Part shown: one piece after another, positions 5,793 to 12,333 of the stretch
Numbering within the stretch: the stretch's first letter is position 1
Layout of the letters: each line of letters opens with the position of its first letter
Assembly (NCBI GenBank): GCA_040797825.1
Contig: JBFNEZ010000116.1
Coordinates: forward strand, 1 to 12,333
Direction: 5' to 3'
Origin: Geosporobacter sp040797825
GTDB taxonomy: Bacteria > Bacillota > Clostridia > Peptostreptococcales > Thermotaleaceae
Length of the DNA stretch: 12,333 nucleotides
The notes under the pieces: model-generated
Told to the model about the DNA's origin: nothing
The model's input: only the letters and a program-made list of their open reading frames with translations
Database searches by the model: none
Program-made: the position numbers and the translations under genes

Positions 5793-7007
5793 TTGGCAAC
5801 AGTTTATAAATATAAGGCAATTACAAGTACAGGAAAACGGATAGAGGGCACATTTTCTGCAAATTCAAAAAATGCAGTAATCCGGATGCTTCGTGACCAG
5901 CAACAGCGTCCTATACGAATCGAGGAGGAAAAAAGCAAATCAAAAGATATATCCGAGATACAGCTTTTTAAACCGAAGGTAAAAGGGAAGGATCTAGCTA
6001 TCTTTTGTAAACAGTTCTATACCATGATCAATGCAGGAATGTCTTTAACCAATTCTCTTGAGGTACTAATGGATCAAACTCAGAATAAGGCCTTAAGAAC
6101 AGTCATTGAAGATATGAATATTAAGGTTCAAAAGGGATCCATATTATCAGAAACTATGATCCAGCATAAAAACGTATTTCCACCGATTCTAATTAGCATG
6201 ATACAAGCTGGTGAGATGACAGGAACCCTAGATGAAGTTTTAGGAAGAATGAGTGAGCATTTTGAAAAGGAAAATAAAATCAACGGTAAGATAAAGGGGG
6301 CTATGATCTATCCTGTGGTTTTGGGCGTGGTCGCTGTTGGTGTCGTTGTGTTTCTTCTCGTTTTTATCATGCCCACATTTATTTCTATGTTCACTTCTTC
6401 TGGTGTAGAGTTGCCGCTGCCTACAAAAATGATTCTTGGACTTAGTACTGCTTTAACAAACTTTTGGTATTTATTTTTAGCAGGGATTGTTGGAATGATT
6501 TTTCTTTTTAATCAGATGCTCAAAACAAATAGTGGGAAAAGGCTCTATGATCAATTGAAGTTTAAGATACCAATTGTAAAAGGTTCCATGACCAAAATTG
6601 TGACTTCTAGGTTTACAAGAACACTATCATCCTTGTTATCCAGCGGTATTCCCATTATTTCTGCCCTGGAGGCAGCAGGGAATGTGACCAATAATAAGGT
6701 GATTACTGATGGGATAGAAATGGTAGTGGAAGACATACGAAAGGGGGTTAGCTTAGCCGTATTATTAAAAAAAATGAAAGTATTTCCACCGATGATGATC
6801 TCTATGGTCAGCATCGGAGAAGAATCTGGTTCTCTAGATGAAATGCTTTCAAAAACTGCTGACTTTTATGATCAGGAATTAGAAGATGCTATCCAGCAAA
6901 TGGTGGCCATGCTGGAACCACTGATGATTGTAGTCATGGCAATGGTGATAGGATTTATAGTTGTTGCCATGATGTTGCCCATGTTTGATATGATTCAAAC
7001 CATGTAA
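5793..7007 (+). CDS. pilC: Type IV pilus inner-membrane platform protein PilC
   Basis: This 404-residue polytopic membrane protein couples the ATPases to pilin addition and removal. It contains two T2SSF domains (about 67-190 and 270-393), each with the family pattern (KDLAIFCKQFYTMINAGM and TSRFTRTLSSLLSSGIP; FPP followed by MI..GE.(T/S)G.LDE). Membrane segments lie near 172-194, 222-241 and 376-398, giving the usual three-pass topology. The N-terminal YKYKAITSTGKRIEG is the common PilC/GspF lead-in. It starts with TTG at 5793 behind GGAAGGTGG; an in-frame TGA directly upstream rules out a longer version. Length is typical. Confidence 0.96.
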   Translation: MATVYKYKAITSTGKRIEGTFSANSKNAVIRMLRDQQQRPIRIEEEKSKSKDISEIQLFKPKVKGKDLAIFCKQFYTMINAGMSLTNSLEVLMDQTQNKALRTVIEDMNIKVQKGSILSETMIQHKNVFPPILISMIQAGEMTGTLDEVLGRMSEHFEKENKINGKIKGAMIYPVVLGVVAVGVVVFLLVFIMPTFISMFTSSGVELPLPTKMILGLSTALTNFWYLFLAGIVGMIFLFNQMLKTNSGKRLYDQLKFKIPIVKGSMTKIVTSRFTRTLSSLLSSGIPIISALEAAGNVTNNKVITDGIEMVVEDIRKGVSLAVLLKKMKVFPPMMISMVSIGEESGSLDEMLSKTADFYDQELEDAIQQMVAMLEPLMIVVMAMVIGFIVVAMMLPMFDMIQTM

Positions 7008-7049
7008 TCATACATAATTCATGTTGTTTAATTCAAAGGGGGAAAAAAA

Positions 7050-7436
7050 ATGATAAGGTTTTTTAGTAAAAAAATTAAAAACAAAAAGGGTTTTACATTG
7101 ATTGAGCTAGTTGTTGTTATTGCTATTTTAGGTATTTTAGCAGGGATAGCCGTACCAAGATTTAGCAATGTATCGGCAGATGCTCAAAAAACTGCAGATG
7201 AGGCAACTGCCAGAACTATTGCAAGTGCAGTTACAATGGCTGCTGTTGCTAAAAACCCGGCTGGACAGCCTACTGATAGTGAAATTAACAATTTTTTAAA
7301 TGACATTAAAGTAGGAGTAACTACAACTGGTGCAGCACATGCAACTGCTGATTGGACCGTTGCTTTTACTGACACCACAACAACGGAGTTTAAAATATTT
7401 AAAAAGGGCGAGTCTGCAGCAATTTATCCAAAATAA
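7050..7436 (+). CDS. pilA: Type IV major prepilin (type IVa-like)
   Basis: A 128-residue prepilin with a 14-residue basic leader ends in KKG, cleaved before F15; the mature protein begins FTLIELVVVIAILGILAG with the required E at +5 (E19). The mature length of about 114 residues is small for a major pilin. The C-terminal globular domain is short and rich in Ala, Thr and Asp, contains no cysteine, and so has no disulfide-bonded D-loop, as is usual for clostridial pilins. The ATG at 7050 follows a strong GGGGG site. It is called the major pilin because of its central place, its compact standard form, the very strong ribosome binding site, and the hairpin right after it that could favour a pilin-rich transcript. 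A minor role cannot be excluded from sequence alone. Confidence 0.9.
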   Translation: MIRFFSKKIKNKKGFTLIELVVVIAILGILAGIAVPRFSNVSADAQKTADEATARTIASAVTMAAVAKNPAGQPTDSEINNFLNDIKVGVTTTGAAHATADWTVAFTDTTTTEFKIFKKGESAAIYPK

Positions 7437-7473
7437 TAAGGTGTATTGTAAAGGAAGATTTATTAGCTTCAAC

Positions 7474-7504
7474 TTACACGGGGACATCACAGTCCCCGTT
7501 GTAA
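7474..7504 (+). terminator. Hairpin after the pilin gene, probable attenuator
   Basis: A GC-rich 8-bp stem (ACGGGGAC with GTCCCCGT) extends by four more pairs past a one-base bulge, with loop ATCACA. What follows (TATTTTATGATTTTAG) has no solid T-run, so termination should be partial. Such a structure would let pilin mRNA outnumber the downstream pilD message, or protect its 3' end. Confidence 0.6.
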
Positions 7505-7572
7505 TATTTTATGATTTTAGTGCCATGTGATGCTTAACTTATTGAATATTACTTGAGAGGATTTGAATTTAC

Positions 7573-8331
7573 TTGATAGTTATAGTTTTGGTACTAGGGT
7601 TTTTAATAGGCTCTTTTTTAAATGTGTGCATACTTAGAATACCTAAAAAACAATCCATTGTGTATCCACCATCCCATTGCACAAATTGCAATAGGTTTTT
7701 AAAGCCATTGGATTTGATTCCCATTTTTAGCTATATGTTGTTAAAAGGAAGATGCAGATATTGTGGAGATAGAGTTGCAATACGATATCCATTGGTAGAG
7801 TTATTAACAGGAATAATTTTTTTATCATTGTATTTAAAATATGGCTTTAGCATTTCCTATATATTTCTTGTTTCCTTATCGAGTATCTTAATATGTATTA
7901 CCTTTATTGACTATGATCACCAAATCATCCCTGATGAATTGCTTCTTTTGGGATCTGTTTTGGCCTTATTATATAAACTGAGCACATACTTTTTTAATGG
8001 TCAACCCATACAGTTACTAAATGACATATGGGGATTGTTATTAGGTGGGGGATTCTTTTTTTTGATTGCTGTGATCTCCAATGGGGGCATGGGTGGCGGC
8101 GATATTAAAATGATGGCTATGCTGGGGTTTTGGTTTGGATGGAGAAATATTATTTTGATTGCTTTATTGGCTTTTATCATAGGCAGTATTCTTTCAGTCA
8201 TATTGCTTGCCTTTAAATTAAAAACTAGAAAAGATACAATTCCTTTTGGTCCTTTTATTGCAATAGCAACAATTACTGTGATACTTTATGGAGAGCTTAT
8301 TTTAGGTTGGTATATGAAGCATTTTCTATAG
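7573..8331 (+). CDS. pilD: Prepilin peptidase/N-methyltransferase PilD
   Basis: This 252-residue polytopic membrane aspartic protease (family A24) cleaves prepilins after the leader glycine and N-methylates the new first residue. The N-terminal methyltransferase domain (GSFLNVCILRIP, then the zinc tetracysteine C36, C39, C61, C64 and RYPLVE) is complete, so both activities are expected. The catalytic aspartates are D113 in FIDYDHQIIPD and D177 in the GGGD motif (MGGGDIKMM). About seven to eight hydrophobic segments are visible. The start is TTG 7573, the first in-frame start after a TGA at 7564; the nearest ribosome site (GAGAGG, 7555-7560) is 12 bases away, so translation may be modest, which suits an enzyme needed in small amount. 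It would process all prepilins in this operon. Confidence 0.95.
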   Translation: MIVIVLVLGFLIGSFLNVCILRIPKKQSIVYPPSHCTNCNRFLKPLDLIPIFSYMLLKGRCRYCGDRVAIRYPLVELLTGIIFLSLYLKYGFSISYIFLVSLSSILICITFIDYDHQIIPDELLLLGSVLALLYKLSTYFFNGQPIQLLNDIWGLLLGGGFFFLIAVISNGGMGGGDIKMMAMLGFWFGWRNIILIALLAFIIGSILSVILLAFKLKTRKDTIPFGPFIAIATITVILYGELILGWYMKHFL

Positions 8332-8370
8332 CAATTGCTAAAATTTAAGCTGAATATGGAGAGATGATCT

Positions 8371-9432
8371 ATGAAAATACTGGCATTGCTAGATTCTGCT
8401 AAAAAGATAGGGGCTTCAGATATTCATATTGTCGCTGAAAAACCGCCTTTTATTCGCTTGAATGGGGTATTAACCCCTCTAAATTCTTCTGTGATTACGA
8501 ATGAAGATATACTTGAGATGACAAAGCAACTATTAGATGATGAGCAATATAAAAGATTCAACGAGTATGGACAAATTGATATTTCCTATCAAATACCAGA
8601 CGAAGGGGTTTTTCGTACAAACATTTACAGATATAGTGGTTTAATTGGTATAGCTTGTAGAATCATTAGTGATGCAATTCCTACCATTCAGTCTTTAAGA
8701 TTACCTGAAATCGTAAAAACCTTGTCACGGCGTTCTTCAGGCCTTATTCTAGTAACGGGACCTACGGGTAGTGGAAAATCAACTACAATAGCAGCAATGA
8801 TTGATTTGATTAATGAAGAAAAACAGTGTCATATTTTAACTATTGAGGATCCTATAGAGTATGTTCATAAACATAATAAAAGTGTAATAACACAAAGAGA
8901 AATTAGAAGAGATTGCCCTAGTTTCTCAGAAGCATTACGTTCAGGTCTTAGGCAAGATCCTGATGTCATAATGGTTGGAGAAATGAGAGATTTAGAAACC
9001 ATATCCACTGCAGTTACTGCTGCTGAAACAGGGCATTTAGTGCTGGCTTCATTACATACAAGAAACGCAGTACAAACCATAGAAAGGATTATTGATGTAT
9101 TCCCAGCAAATCAACAACAACAGATTCGAGTACAATTGGCTAACTCATTAACAGGAATTATTTCTCAGCTCTTGTTGCCAAGAAAAGATAACAATGGGAG
9201 AGTGGTTTTGGTAGAAAGTTTGATTGTAACACCTGCTGTAAGAAACATAGTACGTGAAAGCAAAATGCATCAGCTATATTCACTGATGCAAACGGGGAAA
9301 AAGAGTGGCATGCAGACTATGGATAATCATTTAAAATTATTATATGAGGATAATATAATCTCAGAAGATATTTTATTAGAGTATGCCCTAGATCAAGAAA
9401 ATATGCAAAAGATAATTAATGCAAGTAGATAG
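8371..9432 (+). CDS. Second PilT-family retraction ATPase (PilT2)
   Basis: A 353-residue PilT paralogue, collinear with the first copy (similar length and motif positions) but clearly diverged. It keeps Walker A GPTGSGKS 130-137, Asp box ILTIEDPIEY about 155-164, Walker B DVIMVGEMRD 198-207, His box TGHLVLASLH 220-229, and a variant of the PilT signature, AVRNIVRESK at 289-298, in place of AIRNLIREGK. It has no zinc cysteines, so it is not a PilB. All catalytic residues are present, so it should be an active ATPase, either an auxiliary retraction motor in the manner of proteobacterial PilU or a motor for a particular condition. The ATG at 8371 follows GGAGA. Its place after pilD and before the minor pilin genes separates it from pilB-pilT-pilC and suggests later addition by duplication or transfer. 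Confidence 0.94.
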   Translation: MKILALLDSAKKIGASDIHIVAEKPPFIRLNGVLTPLNSSVITNEDILEMTKQLLDDEQYKRFNEYGQIDISYQIPDEGVFRTNIYRYSGLIGIACRIISDAIPTIQSLRLPEIVKTLSRRSSGLILVTGPTGSGKSTTIAAMIDLINEEKQCHILTIEDPIEYVHKHNKSVITQREIRRDCPSFSEALRSGLRQDPDVIMVGEMRDLETISTAVTAAETGHLVLASLHTRNAVQTIERIIDVFPANQQQQIRVQLANSLTGIISQLLLPRKDNNGRVVLVESLIVTPAVRNIVRESKMHQLYSLMQTGKKSGMQTMDNHLKLLYEDNIISEDILLEYALDQENMQKIINASR

Positions 9433-9478
9433 CCTATGCTTATTAGTGATTGAAATAGATTGACTAAGAGGTTGATAT

Positions 9479-10615
9479 ATGAAACTTTTAAAAAACGAAA
9501 AAGGTTCTTCATTGATTTTAATTTTAATGATTATGATGGTTATAGTTATTTTGTCTACGGCAGTATTGCAGCTTACCTCCACAGAGCTGCTACAGGTATC
9601 TATTGAAGAAAAATCAAAAAGGGCTTATTATCTAGCAAGAGCTGGGGCAGAAGCAGCCGTTTCAGCTTGGCTCCAAGAGGCAGCATCCAATAAACCAGAG
9701 GGTGCACTAAAAAGAGTATATCTCAATCTAGACACAGATACATTTCAACTAAATAAACCTACTGCCTGTGGGGGATATTTTGATGTGACTATTGAGAAAA
9801 TAGACGAGCCGGGAAGTGAACGCCATGGATTTACACAAATCACTTCTACAGGAACTGTGGATAATTACTCTCGTACTGTTCGCATCATCACTTACCCCTT
9901 TGCCTATGGCCTTGATTTGGGATGGTACAATGAAGCTGGTAAAATAGGTGAATACCATAATAAGGAATTCGATGAAGAGTTCGTTTATTTGTCATTGAAT
10001 CAAAATAAGATTTTTACTTGTGAAGACAAAGCAGAGTATAATGGTTCCTTTGGCGCAAAGCAGATAGTTTTGGGGAGTCCCATTAAAATAGATTTAGGAG
10101 CTTTAAATAATCAAGGATATCGATATGAGCCAGTATATAATAAGACTTTTACTGTAAGTGCTGAGAGTATTTATTTTGACAATATAGAAATAAGCTATTG
10201 TCCTGAAACCAGATATTCTCATTGGTTTTATGGTTCTTGGACTAGAACGCAACGCAACGGAAGACTTATTTTGAAAGTTCCAGAAGAACTTGCTGGTATT
10301 CCATATACTGAGGTGCCAGGTGGAACTTTTAACACTAAATATGGAAAGGTTTATTTCGATGGAGAAAAAATAGTACGACAAAATTATAAATGGAATGCAA
10401 GTTGGATCCTTCTCTTGGGTTTTTATGATTTTCGCATAGAAATTAATGGTAGTCCAACTCAGATCAGCTATAAAGGCAAAACACTTGCCGGAAATGCCTA
10501 TTATTTTAAAGATGGCACGGATCTCTTAAATATTAAAGAAGGAGATTTGATCCCCATAATAGATAATACGGAAAGGCCAAAACTCAAGGGGATAAAGCCT
10601 TATTATTGGGAATAA
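9479..10615 (+). CDS. PilX-like minor prepilin/pseudopilin lacking Glu5
   Basis: A 378-residue protein with a class III prepilin leader (MKLLKNEKG, predicted cut before S10) and a long hydrophobic segment (SLILILMIMMVIVILSTAVL), followed by KRAYYLARAGAEAA at 48-60, the hallmark of PilX/PilX_N-type minor pilins. The mature +5 residue is L14 instead of the Glu needed for ordinary filament insertion, a feature shared with GspK-type tip pseudopilins and some PilX proteins. The remaining 310 or so residues are much larger than in PilX, beta-rich and Tyr/Gly/Asn-rich, with three cysteines (one at C97, in ACGGYFDV), and match no domain I recognise. The ATG at 9479 follows AAGAGG. The stop overlaps by ten bases the longest possible version of the next ORF, indicating tight co-transcription with the following prepilin gene. 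A role in pilus priming or at the tip is inferred. Confidence 0.8.
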   Translation: MKLLKNEKGSSLILILMIMMVIVILSTAVLQLTSTELLQVSIEEKSKRAYYLARAGAEAAVSAWLQEAASNKPEGALKRVYLNLDTDTFQLNKPTACGGYFDVTIEKIDEPGSERHGFTQITSTGTVDNYSRTVRIITYPFAYGLDLGWYNEAGKIGEYHNKEFDEEFVYLSLNQNKIFTCEDKAEYNGSFGAKQIVLGSPIKIDLGALNNQGYRYEPVYNKTFTVSAESIYFDNIEISYCPETRYSHWFYGSWTRTQRNGRLILKVPEELAGIPYTEVPGGTFNTKYGKVYFDGEKIVRQNYKWNASWILLLGFYDFRIEINGSPTQISYKGKTLAGNAYYFKDGTDLLNIKEGDLIPIIDNTERPKLKGIKPYYWE

Positions 10616-10644
10616 ATTACAGATTGTCTTGGAGGATAGGATGG

Positions 10645-12279
10645 ATGCTTAAAGCAATAAAAACCAAAGATACACAAAAAGGACTAACATTGATTGAAGT
10701 TTTGGTATCATTAACTATATTATCTATCCTGATTATATTTTTTTTGCCGATTATGACAGGGAATTTTTTGCGTATTATTATGGCTGGGAAAAATAGTCAT
10801 AATCTTTTTCAAGCCCAGAGTATTATGGAAACAAGAATTAACGATGAAACCGCTTTTAAAGGAGCAAAATTACCGATTGTTGTTGAAAAGAGTGGGGTTG
10901 TTGTATATAATAGAACGATTTCAGGAGGAATCGTAGAAGCTGATCAACTTAAAACATTTATTCCATTTATTCCTACAGCTGAATTAGAACCGAGAATCGT
11001 TGATGAAGGCTATTCCCTTGGCGAAGGCACTATCAATGTTACAGGAGAAAACACAAACTTTAAAGCTGGATCTAGCACTATAAAAATATCAAATGATACA
11101 GGATATAGTTATAGTCCAAGCTTAACAGTAGCTAGTACTACTAAAGCTAGCTTTAACTTGCCCAGTGGTGTGAATCGATTGACCAATGCTGGTTCTGAAT
11201 ATATAATAACCATTACTACGGGGAATGAAGTTGTTAGAGGCAAAATTAAAGTACGGTTACCCTACTTTGTTACAATAAACGGATCTCATTTAGACGGCAA
11301 TAAATCCTTGGAGGTTTCTAGGAGCATTCTGTATCGAGAAAATTCAAAACTAAATATAGGAAAAATCACTAATCTTTTCTGGGAAAATCAGCGTTTTATT
11401 GCTGTTGGCAAGCATAGCAGTACGGAAGAAGGTATTTTATATATCATGGAAGAGGGTTATGATTGGACTCCAAAATCAACTGGTGTTTATCAAAAACTCA
11501 ACGGATTGGCCTATAATGGTCAAAAATTTGTTGTTGTGGGGGATCGGGGAACTATAATAACTTCTGATGATGGAAATCACTGGACTCCAGTATCCGGGAG
11601 CCGTATTCCAAATGAAGCTTCCAATAGGAACCTTAATGCTGTCTCTTGGGGATCTATATTGGGAGAAGATGGTACTACAACTGAATACTTTATAGCGGTG
11701 GGTGATAAGTATATTGATACGCCACCAGCTGGATCTAATCCTGATCATGATTTTGGGATTATCCTTATTTCTAAGGATGGTTTGGAATGGAATAAAGTAG
11801 ATTTTCCTATTAAAGCATCAACAGGAGATATATCATTAGATGCCTTTGATTATAGGAACCTTAAAGCTGTGACCCATAGCTCTGATAAATTTATAGCCGT
11901 AGGAGAAAGAGGAAGTATTTTGATATTATCCATGAATAACAGCAATCTAGAAGTTTCTTCTTTAAAAACTACTATTACTAGTGATTTGAACGCAATTATT
12001 TTTGCTAATAACAGATTTGTTACAGTAGGAAATAATGGAACAATTAAAATATGTGAAGATGGAAAAGCAAATAATTGGGACGATTGGTTCAGTCCTACTA
12101 TTGTATCGGGTAGCAATAAAAATAGGGCCATGTATGATATTACAGGGAATGGGATGCTCGATAGTCAAAAATTTACCGCTGTAGGGGATCGGGTAATTGC
12201 TACATCTCCTGATGGAATTAACTGGTCTTTAAAAGATATTACTGGAAATATATTATGGGGTATTGTTGCACGTGAATAA
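10645..12279 (+). CDS. PilV-like prepilin fused to a predicted beta-propeller
   Basis: A 544-residue modular minor prepilin. The start is ATG 10645, nine bases after GGAGG (10631-10635); an in-frame ATG at 10606 would give an atypical leader. The leader ends QKG before L14 of LTLIEVLVSLTILSILI, with Glu at +5 (E18), and the helix is typical of PilV/GspI-type minor pilins. Residues about 115-212 look like an Ig-like beta domain (TINVTGENTNF, YIITITTGNEVVRGKIKV). From about 243 to the end there are six repeats with an F-x-(A/V/T)-V-G core at F251, F295, F349, F416, F458 and F510, most followed by a DG-x-x-W turn (W274, W313, W382, W478, W527; missing in repeat 4), and an added strand (NILWGIVARE) at the C-terminus that could close the ring. 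This is the pattern of BNR/YCF48-type beta-propellers. The repeats are diverged, so they are ancient. A tip adhesin or sensor role is inferred, by analogy with the propeller of PilY1, which is a separate protein. Confidence 0.85.
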   Translation: MLKAIKTKDTQKGLTLIEVLVSLTILSILIIFFLPIMTGNFLRIIMAGKNSHNLFQAQSIMETRINDETAFKGAKLPIVVEKSGVVVYNRTISGGIVEADQLKTFIPFIPTAELEPRIVDEGYSLGEGTINVTGENTNFKAGSSTIKISNDTGYSYSPSLTVASTTKASFNLPSGVNRLTNAGSEYIITITTGNEVVRGKIKVRLPYFVTINGSHLDGNKSLEVSRSILYRENSKLNIGKITNLFWENQRFIAVGKHSSTEEGILYIMEEGYDWTPKSTGVYQKLNGLAYNGQKFVVVGDRGTIITSDDGNHWTPVSGSRIPNEASNRNLNAVSWGSILGEDGTTTEYFIAVGDKYIDTPPAGSNPDHDFGIILISKDGLEWNKVDFPIKASTGDISLDAFDYRNLKAVTHSSDKFIAVGERGSILILSMNNSNLEVSSLKTTITSDLNAIIFANNRFVTVGNNGTIKICEDGKANNWDDWFSPTIVSGSNKNRAMYDITGNGMLDSQKFTAVGDRVIATSPDGINWSLKDITGNILWGIVARE

Positions 12280-12296
12280 TTTTAGGGAGGTTTTTT

Positions 12297-12333
12297 ATGA
12301 AGCCTTTTATCATAAATAAAAAGGGGTTTACCC
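12297..12333 (+). CDS. Prepilin gene, 5' end only (cut by window edge)
   Basis: Only the first 12 codons are present. They read MKPFIINKKGFT, a class III prepilin leader ending KKG before F, behind an excellent AGGGAGG site (12284-12290) 17 bases after the previous stop. By position it is likely another minor prepilin (PilW/GspJ-like), but the rest of the protein is outside the window. Confidence 0.85.
   Translation, partial: MKPFIINKKGFT

Noticed and set aside
7330..7530. + strand ORF overlapping the 3' end of the pilin gene
   Set aside because: It lies out of frame with the pilin, has no ribosome site and reads through the hairpin; the pilin frame accounts for the sequence.
9479..12279. 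Reading the two minor prepilin genes as one broken gene
   Set aside because: Each has its own leader, ribosome site and complete hydrophobic helix, so they are separate genes.
1..12333. CRISPR arrays, tRNA or rRNA genes
   Set aside because: No regularly spaced repeats, tRNA cloverleaf motifs or rRNA signatures were seen on either strand.

Overview
The window comes from a low-GC Gram-positive bacterium, most likely a class Clostridia member. Evidence: AT-rich coding sequence, strong AGGAGG-like ribosome binding sites, GTG/TTG starts, many intrinsic terminators, a YqeG-type HAD phosphatase, and a clostridial-style type IV pilus (T4P) locus without a secretin. No species is assigned.

Layout. 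(1) Positions 1-1543 are a decayed accessory zone: a 31-codon ORF, a GC-rich (about 50% by hand count) secreted-protein gene broken by two frameshifts and a stop, a HicB-like C-terminal tail in the same final frame, and three long hairpins. No intact gene longer than about 35 codons is visible here. (2) Positions 1577-2643 hold two stand-alone genes, a 93-residue hypothetical protein and a YqeG-family phosphatase, each closed by a terminator. (3) From 2715 to the right edge lies one long T4P operon on the + strand: promoter, c-di-GMP-II-like riboswitch with terminator, pilB (extension ATPase), pilT (retraction ATPase), pilC (platform), the major pilin gene, pilD (prepilin peptidase), a second pilT paralogue, a PilX-like pseudopilin, a PilV-like prepilin fused to a predicted beta-propeller, and the first codons of another prepilin at the edge.

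How it works together. PilD should trim and methylate the prepilins. PilB and PilT/PilT2 on the PilC platform should drive extension and retraction. The minor prepilins probably form a tip or priming complex, and the propeller-bearing one would expose a globular module. Two features point to c-di-GMP control of the same machine: the leader riboswitch (transcription, probably an ON switch) and the N-terminal MshEN domain of PilB, which carries both copies of the c-di-GMP-binding motif (activity). The most novel items are the prepilin-propeller fusion, the two-layer c-di-GMP control, and a partial duplication of the aptamer 5' strand in the leader. PilM/N/O homologues are not in the window and would be expected further downstream.
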